NCBI GenBank assembly: GCA_009700405.1
Contig: WLMD01000032.1
Location: forward strand, 1 to 13,161
Source of the DNA: Actinomycetota bacterium
GTDB lineage: Bacteria; Actinomycetota; Actinomycetes; Nanopelagicales; Nanopelagicaceae
Direction of reading: 5' to 3'
Length of the DNA stretch: 13,161 bases
Positions 1-6,025 of this stretch are shown piece after piece. How positions within the stretch are numbered: position 1 is the first letter of the stretch; every line of letters begins with the position of its first letter. Below the pieces are notes generated by a model. That model searched no databases, was not told the DNA's origin, and saw only the letters and a list, made by a program, of their open reading frames with translations. The translations under genes were made by a program, and so were the position numbers.

Positions 1-1065
1 CTACTTCGCGCACAACAACATACATCTTTAACCGTCGCAGGACTTCACGGTACCTCTATGGGAATCGCTGCAATTCTCGCTGGATTTGTTAATCCGCATT
101 TAACTCATAGATTCGGCCGTCAAATCACTTCTTGGATTGGCTTCGCATTCTTTTGTTTTGGCGTATTGATGTTTGTTGTATGCCCGCCTGTGCTGCTCAC
201 ATTGCTTGCAACGTTAATCGGAGGATTTGGGGTATCCACGATTATCAACACGATGGTTACTCAACTTTCACATCATTTTCCGAATGATGCATCCGATGCT
301 GTTTCACAAGCCAGCGGTATTTCATCTGGTGGTTACATCATTGGCACACTCTCAGTCGGAGCAATTGCAAGCACCTCGTTAAGTTGGAGACTTGGCCTTT
401 TATCCGTCATACCTTTGTCCCTTCTACTTTATTTCTATGCCCGCCCGCATATTTCCAAAGAACACGTCCCTCATGAAGATGGACCAGAGCGCGGAGCGAT
501 GAGCCTAAAGTTTTGGATTGCATGGATTGGTTTCATTGCCTGCATATCTACTGAATTCGGTACGACCTTCTGGGCAGCAGCACTTGTGCAAGATCGCGTT
601 AGGTCGACACCTGCAATTTCAACGCTGAGTATGTTGGCATTTGGAATAGGAATGGCGATGGGTCGCTGGTATGGCCCGCATGTATTGCGCCGCTTCTCGC
701 TTGATTCACAATTGAAAACAGTTTTAGTATTTCAATTCTGCGGATTTGGAATTTTCTGGTCTTCTCACATCATGTGGGTTTCGTTGATAACACTACTCAT
801 GGTTGGAATTGGCGTCTCCATGCAATTTGCCCTTAACTCGATGCGATTGATTGGACTCAGCGGAGGACGCCCGGACTTAGCTATCGGAAGAAGCTCGCTT
901 GCTGCTGGCATTGCAATAGCTGCATCACCATTTCTTCTCGGTGTCTTCGGAGATCAATTTGGGATTTCTCGCGCCTACTTGATGGTTCCTGTATTAATTC
1001 TTATTGGTTTAGGTACCATCATCACTATTCCTACACACTCAGCGGATAAGGAGCTAAGCCGATGA
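1..1065 (+). CDS. MFS transporter, 5'-truncated by the window edge
   Basis: This is a polytopic membrane permease of the major facilitator superfamily, probably moving a small solute across the cytoplasmic membrane; the substrate cannot be read from sequence. The frame is open from base 1 (LLRAQQHTSLTVAGLHG precedes the first ATG at 58), so the ATG is internal and the true start lies upstream of the window. About 354 codons are visible; a typical 12-span MFS protein would lack only its first segment or so here. Hydrophobic segments alternate with short charged loops, the loop motif around HLTHRFGRQ looks like MFS motif A between spans 2 and 3, and a longer hydrophilic central loop (ARPHISKEHVPHEDGPERG) divides the two halves. 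The stop codon overlaps the start of a 26-codon ORF (ATGA). A CynX/NimT-like subfamily is possible but unproven. Confidence 0.85.
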   Translation, partial: LLRAQQHTSLTVAGLHGTSMGIAAILAGFVNPHLTHRFGRQITSWIGFAFFCFGVLMFVVCPPVLLTLLATLIGGFGVSTIINTMVTQLSHHFPNDASDAVSQASGISSGGYIIGTLSVGAIASTSLSWRLGLLSVIPLSLLLYFYARPHISKEHVPHEDGPERGAMSLKFWIAWIGFIACISTEFGTTFWAAALVQDRVRSTPAISTLSMLAFGIGMAMGRWYGPHVLRRFSLDSQLKTVLVFQFCGFGIFWSSHIMWVSLITLLMVGIGVSMQFALNSMRLIGLSGGRPDLAIGRSSLAAGIAIAASPFLLGVFGDQFGISRAYLMVPVLILIGLGTIITIPTHSADKELSR

Positions 1066-1142
1066 ACGCCAAGACGCGACGTATCGTCACGCTAATCACT
1101 CTCTTTGGTCTATTAGCTCTTATTATCGTAAGTGGGCGGTAG
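1062..1142 (+). CDS. 26-aa single-span membrane peptide, translationally coupled to the MFS gene
   Basis: A short ORF begins inside the stop codon of the MFS gene: the ATG at 1062 overlaps the TGA at 1063 (ATGA). It has an excellent Shine-Dalgarno, AAGGAG at 1048-1053, 8 nt before the ATG. The product starts with a basic segment (MNAKTRR) followed by about 17 hydrophobic residues (IVTLITLFGLLALIIVS) and ends GR, so it is predicted to be a tiny single-span membrane protein with a cytoplasmic positive N-terminus. It could be a small subunit or stabiliser of the preceding transporter, inferred only from coupling. Its last 30 bases overlap the 3' end of the convergent MFS exporter on the other strand. 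No family was recognised; the ribosome-binding site and coupling are the main support. Confidence 0.6.
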   Translation: MNAKTRRIVTLITLFGLLALIIVSGR

Positions 1143-2381
1143 AACTACATCGATTGAAAAATCTTTCGGAACTCCAACCCGGTTTCGAAAGCGACTCCAC
1201 ACAAAGACGGCAGCGAGAATTGCAATCGAAGCGCAGCCTGCCATGGTTTGTCTGACGCCAACTTTTTCAGCTAAATAGCCAATCAACGGTGAACCAATTG
1301 GAGTACCGCCTAAGAAAACTAAAAGGTAAATACCCATCACTCGTCCGCGCAATACTGGATCTGTATTTATTTGTACGAGTGAGTTAGCGGTAATCAGTGT
1401 TGAAAGGGCCGTGAATCCGCATAACGGCAGAATCATTGAATACGTCTCATATGTAGGCATGCAGACCAGGATTAACTCGCAGGTCCCAAATACCATCGCG
1501 CCATAGATAACGAACATCGGTTTTCTAAACCGCTCAGTTCTTGCTGATGTCAATGATCCGCTCAGGGAGCCAATGGCAACAAAAGTTCCGAGCAATCCAA
1601 ATGAACCCGGACCGCGATGAAAGACCGTGGTAGCCATTAGCGCATTGAAGATTTGAAAATTGAGTCCAAAGGTAGCCATAAAAAAGACAACGATCATGAT
1701 GGCATATAAATCAGGTCTCGCGCTTACGTAGCGAAGTCCTTCACGGATACTTCCGGCAGTAGTTGACCGTGGCTGTATATGAAATTCGCTCTTGCGCAGA
1801 TTCGTTAGCGAAATTATTACCAAGACATAGGAGAAAGCGTTAAGGAGAAATGAAGGACCTGTATCAAATAGAGCGATAGACGCTCCTGATACGGCAGGGC
1901 CGATTAACCTGCCAGCATTAAAATTTGCAGAGTTTAGGCTCACGGCATTGGGGACATCAGGGCGACCAACAACTTCAGTTGTAAATGCTTGTCTTACTGG
2001 TGCGTCGATAGCGTTTGCTATTCCTAGAGTGCATGCAAGAGCAAAAACATGCCACAGTTGCACTTGATGAATAACAACTAATAACCCAAGGATTCCGGCA
2101 GAGAGTCCGCCGCCGATATTGGTCCCGATTAAAACTTTTCTTTTATCAAAACGATCAGCAAGCGCGCCGCCATGAAGACTAAAAAATAGGACCGGCGTAA
2201 ATTGCAGCGCCGTGACAAGTCCTAAATAGGTACCGCTGTTATGTGTGAGTTGGAGCGTTAGCCAGTCCTGGGCAATTCTTTGTCCCCATGTTCCAATATT
2301 AGAAACAGCGTTGGCGGCAAATAAAATACGGAAATTACGATGGCGAAATGCGCGCCAACTGCCATTCTCATTAATCTGCAC
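1113..2381 (-). CDS. MFS exporter, EntS/MFS_3-like
   Basis: The product is a 12-span MFS protein of about 422 residues resembling the MFS_3 group (enterobactin exporter EntS and actinobacterial drug or metabolite exporters). The family signature near the N-terminus is visible as SNIGTWGQRIAQDWL, followed by motif A, GGALADRFDKRK, around residues 71-82. A second half with GVRQTMAG and a short basic C-terminal tail completes the usual length. The start chosen is the GTG at 2379-2381, preceded by GGAGG with 7 nt spacing. The longest open frame begins at a TTG (2448-2450) 23 codons upstream, has no ribosome-binding site and adds non-family residues. The 60-bp gap to the divergent DUF2530 gene must hold both promoters. 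The substrate is unknown, and the 3' end overlaps the 26-aa ORF. Confidence 0.87.
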   Translation of the reverse strand: MQINENGSWRAFRHRNFRILFAANAVSNIGTWGQRIAQDWLTLQLTHNSGTYLGLVTALQFTPVLFFSLHGGALADRFDKRKVLIGTNIGGGLSAGILGLLVVIHQVQLWHVFALACTLGIANAIDAPVRQAFTTEVVGRPDVPNAVSLNSANFNAGRLIGPAVSGASIALFDTGPSFLLNAFSYVLVIISLTNLRKSEFHIQPRSTTAGSIREGLRYVSARPDLYAIMIVVFFMATFGLNFQIFNALMATTVFHRGPGSFGLLGTFVAIGSLSGSLTSARTERFRKPMFVIYGAMVFGTCELILVCMPTYETYSMILPLCGFTALSTLITANSLVQINTDPVLRGRVMGIYLLVFLGGTPIGSPLIGYLAEKVGVRQTMAGCASIAILAAVFVWSRFRNRVGVPKDFSIDVVLPPTYDNKS

Positions 2382-2429
2382 CTCTGGGCCTCCGTTAAGT
2401 ACCTTACTCCCGAAGTCAGTTTGAGGGTC

Positions 2430-2435
2430 TATTAT
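2430..2435 (+). promoter_or_regulatory. -10 hexamer for a leaderless DUF2530 transcript
   Basis: TATTAT lies 6 nt before the ATG at 2442, and no Shine-Dalgarno is properly spaced (GAGGG at 2423 is 14 nt away). This placement puts transcription start at or next to the A of the ATG. The opposite strand of the same bases reads GATAAT, a possible -10 for the divergent exporter gene. No clear -35 is visible. Confidence 0.5.
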
Positions 2436-2441
2436 CGGGCT

Positions 2442-2630
2442 ATGGCTCAAAATGTGAGATACGTAGTGCTGCTCATTGCTCTCGGGACAATCGCTTGGCT
2501 TGTAGCGGGCGTAGTTGCGGTAGCGATGTCTGCAGATGCCAAAGTTATTTGGACATGTGTGATGGGTGCAGGACTAGGTCTCACTGGAATTCGATACACA
2601 ATCCGGCGCGCACGCCGAAGCGGTATTTAA
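2442..2630 (+). CDS. DUF2530 family small membrane protein
   Basis: This 62-residue protein has two hydrophobic segments (about residues 7-30 and 35-52) and a basic C-terminal tail (IRYTIRRARRSG). The block KVIWTCVMGAGLGLTGIRY is characteristic of DUF2530, an actinobacterial family of small two-span membrane proteins of unknown function. The longer open frame from 2340 was rejected because its first 34 residues run antisense to the neighbouring MFS gene and are not family-like. The ATG at 2442 gives the usual compact length and sits 6 nt after a TATTAT -10-like hexamer, so the message is probably leaderless. Its TAA stop interlocks with the TAA of the convergent csp gene in one TTAA palindrome (2627-2630), leaving no room for a terminator between them. 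Confidence 0.78.
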   Translation: MAQNVRYVVLLIALGTIAWLVAGVVAVAMSADAKVIWTCVMGAGLGLTGIRYTIRRARRSGI

Positions 2631-3010
2631 GCTTCTAGCTGACCCGCGATTCCGCGTAAGACTTTTCCAAGACGTTCAGTCTCTACTGGAGTTGGACGAC
2701 GTCCATGACGCAATCCGTTTCCAACTTTGTCCAAGATCTTGATGGTGTCTTCAATCATCGCGGCTAAGTCATCAGCATTAACGTGATTGTTTTCAACCAA
2801 CGATGGTGGTGCATCAATGATGCGCACAGAAAGTGCTTGAGGACCACGACGTCCATCAGCAACGCCGAATTCCAACTTTGTACCTGGCTTCACAGTTGTT
2901 ACGCCTTCTGGAAGTGAAGTCGCTGCGAGATAAACATCTTCGCCCTCATCTGATGCGATAAAGCCGAAACCCTTTTCCAAGCTAAACCATTTGACGCGGC
3001 CACTAGGCAT
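2627..3010 (-). CDS. cold-shock domain protein with actinobacterial C-terminal extension
   Basis: The 127-residue product has an N-terminal cold-shock OB-fold (residues 1-66) with W8, F9 and an intact RNP1 motif KGFGFI at 13-18. Such domains bind single-stranded RNA or DNA and act as RNA chaperones. The RNP2 strand reads VYLAATS (26-32); the His and Phe that usually follow in CspA-type VFVHFS are both Ala, so stacking is probably weakened there. The rest (about 67-127) is a charged helical tail (DLAAMIEDTIKIL, then GRRPTPVETERLGKVLRGIAGQL) found on actinobacterial members of this group. The ATG is preceded by AAGGAG with 7 nt spacing. It lies downstream of DUF3027 and groEL on the same strand, a neighbourhood known in other actinobacteria. 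Confidence 0.92.
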   Translation of the reverse strand: MPSGRVKWFSLEKGFGFIASDEGEDVYLAATSLPEGVTTVKPGTKLEFGVADGRRGPQALSVRIIDAPPSLVENNHVNADDLAAMIEDTIKILDKVGNGLRHGRRPTPVETERLGKVLRGIAGQLEA

Positions 3011-3129
3011 GGGGTTTCTCCTTCGTAATGTCTTTCAGTACTCGTGTAGGCCGCGGTTGCGGGCAGGGGATGAGTTTATCTCACCAGAGCCAAAACTTGT
3101 ACAGCAATATTGGACTCGATTGAGCGTAA

Positions 3130-3180
3130 TAAACGAAATGGAGGGATTGTGCACTTTCTTTTCAATCCCGAATTCGTTTA
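3130..3180. repeat. nested inverted repeat between the DUF3027 and csp genes
   Basis: An outer stem TAAACGAA (3130-3137) pairs with TTCGTTTA (3173-3180) and an inner stem GGGATTG (3143-3149) pairs with CAATCCC (3163-3169) around a 13-nt loop, with a short internal loop between them. It sits about 30 bases past the DUF3027 stop and about 120 bases upstream of the csp ATG. It lacks the T-run of a standard intrinsic terminator, so it may be a weak terminator, a folded csp leader element or a protein-binding site. The rest of the 199-bp gap holds no gene and no promoter that could be assigned. Confidence 0.5.
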
Positions 3181-3209
3181 TAAGCGAAGGGGGTTGACGC
3201 TCTAGTGAC

Positions 3210-3908
3210 CTACAGCGTGGCCTCAGAGTGTGCGCCGCAGCCATGGTCTACAGAAACCACACGCGCGTCTTCAGGCGAAATTGCATTTGCGCATACTCCG
3301 AATGAGCCACGAAGTGAGCCCGAAATAGGTACAAAGAACCCACATGAAACACATGGCTTCGGAGCCATCTTTGCAATTGCAGAATCAGGTCCGCGGTCAC
3401 CTGTGTACCAACGCTTACTTGCTTGATCGCGACCTTCGATGGACATCACACGAGGACGTCCTAATCCAAGTTCCCATATTTGGATTGCATCTAAATCTTC
3501 ATCTCCGGGTAGCGCAGCAAATCCTGGAACCAATCGCGCATCATCAGGATTCGAAGGCAAAATATCTCCGACGCCAATGTCGCCTGGTTGAATGCGATCA
3601 ATGTATGGAATCCACTCGGGTGCAAGCAAAGCATCGGGTCCAGGCAAAACTACAACATCACACACTGTTGCATCTGAATCCGTATCTATCTTTGCAACGG
3701 TAACAACCCAGCGCCAGCCTTTATATCCTTGCAAGAAAGCCTCGAACATATAACTTGCAATGCGGTCTTCGTCATCGAAATCTACAGAGATGAACTCTCC
3801 GACAAGTGCGCTATCACCTGCATCGGCGAGAACTGCGGTACGTGCTAACTCCAGAGCATCAAAAGCCTGTGGGTCTTTCGCCTTCGTAGATTTCTTAAAA
3901 AGTGCCAT
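3210..3908 (-). CDS. DUF3027 family protein, probable metal-binding
   Basis: The 232-residue protein matches the actinobacterial DUF3027 family along its length. Recognisable blocks are YKGWRWVV (62-69), PGDIGVGDILP (108-118), WELGLGRPRVMS (145-156), and the C-terminal block with C186-x2-C189, C206 and DHGCGAHSE (C224, H227). The four cysteines plus His suggest a zinc site; this is inference, and the function is unknown. The first 14 residues are basic and variable. No Shine-Dalgarno precedes the ATG at 3906-3908; instead TACCCT lies 6 nt upstream, consistent with a leaderless message. That promoter would sit against the groEL terminator, so the gene may be transcribed separately from groEL. 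A nested inverted repeat follows its stop. Confidence 0.9.
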   Translation of the reverse strand: MALFKKSTKAKDPQAFDALELARTAVLADAGDSALVGEFISVDFDDEDRIASYMFEAFLQGYKGWRWVVTVAKIDTDSDATVCDVVVLPGPDALLAPEWIPYIDRIQPGDIGVGDILPSNPDDARLVPGFAALPGDEDLDAIQIWELGLGRPRVMSIEGRDQASKRWYTGDRGPDSAIAKMAPKPCVSCGFFVPISGSLRGSFGVCANAISPEDARVVSVDHGCGAHSEATL

Positions 3909-3914
3909 GGGGTA

Positions 3915-3920
3915 AGGGTA
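3915..3920 (-). promoter_or_regulatory. -10 hexamer for DUF3027 (leaderless)
   Basis: On the minus strand TACCCT ends 6 nt before the ATG of the DUF3027 gene and no ribosome-binding site is present. Upstream promoter elements would have to lie within the adjoining terminator hairpin. The motif is GC-rich for a -10, so support is moderate. Confidence 0.38.
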
Positions 3921-3925
3921 AAGCA

Positions 3926-3958
3926 GAAAGGACTCCCGAGGTAATCGGGAGTCCTTTC
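3926..3958 (-). terminator. groEL transcription terminator
   Basis: A perfect 14-bp stem (left arm GAAAGGACTCCCGA, right arm TCGGGAGTCCTTTC) encloses a 5-nt loop at 3940-3944. It starts 18 bases beyond the groEL stop codon. Read on the minus strand it ends CCTTTC and is followed by TGCTTT, a weak U-tract, so it is a good intrinsic terminator; the T/A-flanked stem could also act on the other strand. It separates groEL from DUF3027. Confidence 0.85.
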
Positions 3959-3976
3959 TCGCGTAACTACTTCTTA

Positions 3977-5599
3977 TTAGAAGTCCATATCTCCGCCGCC
4001 AGGGCCAGCAGGCATTGCTTGCTTCTTCTCTGGCTTGTCAGCGATAACAGCTTCTGTTGTGATGAAGAGTGCTGCAATAGATGCGGCATTCTGTAGCGCA
4101 GAACGTGTGACCTTAGCTGGGTCAATAATGCCAGCCTTAATCATGTCTACGTATTCACCAGTTGCAGCATTGAGTCCGAAACCAGCTTCGAGGTGGCGAA
4201 CTTTCTCAACCACAACTCCGCCTTCAAGGCCAGCGTTGATAGCAATCTGCTTTAGCGGTGCTTCAACTGATAGCTCAACAATCTTGGCTCCAGTTGCTTC
4301 GTCGCCTTCAAGCTTCAACTTCGAGAATGCAATCTTCGAAGCCTGCAGTAGCGCTACGCCACCACCGGCAACAATGCCTTCTTCGACTGCAGCTTTTGCG
4401 TTGCGCACTGCATCTTCAATGCGGTGCTTGCGCTCTTTGAGTTCTACCTCAGTTGCTGCTCCGGCCTTGATAACTGCAACTCCGCCAGCCAACTTAGCGA
4501 GGCGCTCTTGCAATTTTTCACGGTCGTAATCAGAATCGCTGTTTTCGATTTCTGCGCGGATTTGTGTAACGCGTCCCTTGATCTGGTCAGCATCTCCGCC
4601 GCCTTCAACAATGGTGGTTTCATCCTTGCTCATTACAACTTTGCGAGCATGTCCTAGAAGTTCGATTCCAGCTTGATCCAACTTCAGACCAACTTCTTCA
4701 GATACAACAGTTGCGCCAGTAAGGATCGCAATGTCCTGCAACATCGCCTTACGACGATCTCCAAAACCTGGTGCCTTAACCGCAGCAGAGCGGAAGGTTC
4801 CGCGGATCTTGTTAACTACCAACGTTGCAAGTGCTTCGCCTTCGATATCTTCAGCGATGATTGCAAGTGGCTTACCTGACTGCATTACCTTTTCGAGTAT
4901 TGGCAGGAGATCCTTGATGTTGGTGATCTTTGAATTAGCGATCAAAATGTAAGCATCTTCAAGAACAACTTCCATGCGATCTGAATCAGTCACGAAGTAT
5001 GGAGAGATATAACCCTTATCAAAGCGCATACCTTCAGTGAGCTCGAGTTCGAGACCAAATGTATTTGACTCCTCAACGGTGATGACGCCCTCTTTGCCGA
5101 CCTTATCCATTGCTTCGGCAATCATTTCGCCAATAGTTGCATCTGCTGCTGAAATTGATGCAGTTGCCGCAATCTGCTCTTTTGTTTCCACGTTCTTTGC
5201 CATGGCAACAAGTTCTTTGATTACTGCATCTACTGCTTTTTCAATTCCGCGCTTAAGTGCCATTGGGTTTGAACCAGCGGCTACGTTGCGAAGACCTTCG
5301 CGAACGAGAGCTTGAGCCAAGACTGTTGCGGTGGTGGTTCCATCGCCAGCAACATCGTCGGTCTTCTTCGCTACTTCTTTAACCAGCTCTGCGCCGATTT
5401 TTTCCCATGGATCTTCTAAATCAATTTCTTTCGCAATTGAAACACCGTCGTTGGTGATTGTGGGAGCTCCCCACTTCTTCTCCAATACAACGTTACGTCC
5501 GCGGGGCCCAAGGGTTACTTTGACCGCATCCGCGAGAATATTCATGCCGCGCTCTAAACCACGGCGGGCTTCTTCATTAAAGGCAATCTGCTTTGCCAT
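3977..5599 (-). CDS. groL: 60-kDa chaperonin GroEL (GroEL2 type)
   Basis: This full-length group I chaperonin (540 residues) would assemble into the double-ring ATP-driven folding machine of the cytoplasm. Diagnostic segments are VTLGPRGRNVVLEKKWGAP (28-46), TNDGVSIAKEI (49-59), the nucleotide-binding GDGTTTATVLAQ with D86 (85-96), and EEGIVAGGGVALL near the distal ATP site. The C-terminus is a short Gly/Met tail, PGGGDMDF, rather than a long GGM repeat. The ATG is preceded by AGGAG with 10 nt spacing. No groES is adjacent, as is usual for the second groEL of actinobacteria, so a groES elsewhere is expected. A CIRCE operator and promoter lie directly upstream, indicating HrcA-controlled heat-shock induction, and a strong terminator follows. 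The upstream neighbour on the same strand is DUF3263. Confidence 0.98.
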   Translation of the reverse strand: MAKQIAFNEEARRGLERGMNILADAVKVTLGPRGRNVVLEKKWGAPTITNDGVSIAKEIDLEDPWEKIGAELVKEVAKKTDDVAGDGTTTATVLAQALVREGLRNVAAGSNPMALKRGIEKAVDAVIKELVAMAKNVETKEQIAATASISAADATIGEMIAEAMDKVGKEGVITVEESNTFGLELELTEGMRFDKGYISPYFVTDSDRMEVVLEDAYILIANSKITNIKDLLPILEKVMQSGKPLAIIAEDIEGEALATLVVNKIRGTFRSAAVKAPGFGDRRKAMLQDIAILTGATVVSEEVGLKLDQAGIELLGHARKVVMSKDETTIVEGGGDADQIKGRVTQIRAEIENSDSDYDREKLQERLAKLAGGVAVIKAGAATEVELKERKHRIEDAVRNAKAAVEEGIVAGGGVALLQASKIAFSKLKLEGDEATGAKIVELSVEAPLKQIAINAGLEGGVVVEKVRHLEAGFGLNAATGEYVDMIKAGIIDPAKVTRSALQNAASIAALFITTEAVIADKPEKKQAMPAGPGGGDMDF

Positions 5600-5634
5600 A
5601 GTTGCTTTACTCCTAATTAGTTATCGTGGGTGGA

Positions 5635-5661
5635 TTATCACTCACACCCCTAGAGTGCTAA
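5635..5661. promoter_or_regulatory. CIRCE operator (HrcA-binding site) of groEL
   Basis: On the plus strand the site reads TTATCACTC, nine bases, then GAGTGCTAA. The consensus CIRCE is TTAGCACTC-N9-GAGTGCTAA, so the match is 17 of 18 arm positions with the exact N9 spacer. It is positioned over the predicted groEL transcription start, as expected for repression by HrcA. HrcA itself is not in the window. Confidence 0.93.
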
Positions 5662-5666
5662 TGCTA

Positions 5667-5695
5667 AATCTAGAGCAGCAGGCAGCCCTCGGCAA
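5667..5695 (-). promoter_or_regulatory. groEL promoter, sigma70/SigA-like
   Basis: On the minus strand a -35 TTGCCG (5690-5695) and a -10 TAGATT (5667-5672) are separated by exactly 17 bp. The predicted start about 7 nt downstream falls at the edge of the CIRCE arm, the standard repressor geometry. The -35 begins only 7 nt beyond the DUF3263 stop codon. The 5' leader would be about 60 nt. Confidence 0.7.
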
Positions 5696-5702
5696 ACTGA
5701 GG

Positions 5703-5975
5703 TTAGCGGGCTGAGCGAGCGCTGGTACGAGCCTGGCGAAGGCGACGGAGGCGCTTTACGAGCATGGGAGAGGCCAGTAAGGCATCCTCCCGATCGATCA
5801 AATCATTGAGGAGTTGGTAATACCGAGGAGGAGTTAGGTCGAAAAGCTCCTTAATTGAGCTCTCTTTGGCTCCCGCGTAGCGCCACCAACTGCGCTCGAA
5901 CTCGAGAATTCTTTGCTCGAGGTCGCTCAAGGTTGAGCCATCCAGGGAAAGATCCCCTGCAGTATTTTCGTTCAT
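5703..5975 (-). CDS. DUF3263 family protein
   Basis: The 90-residue soluble protein contains the DUF3263 core: LEQRILEFERSWWRYAGAKESS (19-40), then IKELFDLTPPRYYQLLNDLID (41-61), and SPMLVKRLRRLRQARTSAR (69-87). The family is actinobacterial, helical, and of unknown function; its layout (acidic helix, short turn helix with PPRYYQ, basic C-terminal helix) suggests a small helix-turn-helix-like DNA-binding protein, which is inference. Members are commonly found next to groEL in actinobacteria, as here. There is no Shine-Dalgarno before the ATG; TAGGCT ends 7 nt upstream, consistent with a leaderless mRNA. The groEL promoter begins just past the stop. Confidence 0.9.
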   Translation of the reverse strand: MNENTAGDLSLDGSTLSDLEQRILEFERSWWRYAGAKESSIKELFDLTPPRYYQLLNDLIDREDALLASPMLVKRLRRLRQARTSARSAR

Positions 5976-5982
5976 ATCTGCA

Positions 5983-5988
5983 AGCCTA
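5983..5988 (-). promoter_or_regulatory. -10 hexamer for DUF3263 (leaderless)
   Basis: On the minus strand TAGGCT ends 7 nt before the DUF3263 ATG (5973-5975), and the interval contains no ribosome-binding site. No convincing -35 was found 17 bp further upstream. Confidence 0.45.
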
Positions 5989-6025
5989 AACCACTGGCTC
6001 TATTTTTTGTGGGATTTACCGAGAT

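Noticed and set aside
2340..2441. Longer start of the DUF2530 gene at 2340
   Set aside because: The extra 34 residues run antisense to the start of the MFS gene and do not resemble the family; the -10-like hexamer points to the ATG at 2442.
2382..2450. TTG start of the MFS exporter
   Set aside because: No ribosome-binding site, whereas the GTG at 2379-2381 has GGAGG at 7 nt and gives the normal MFS_3 N-terminus.
4035..5714. Several plus-strand open frames opposite groEL and its upstream region
   Set aside because: They lie antisense to a full-length conserved chaperonin, have low-complexity Ser/Ala-rich products and lack ribosome-binding sites.
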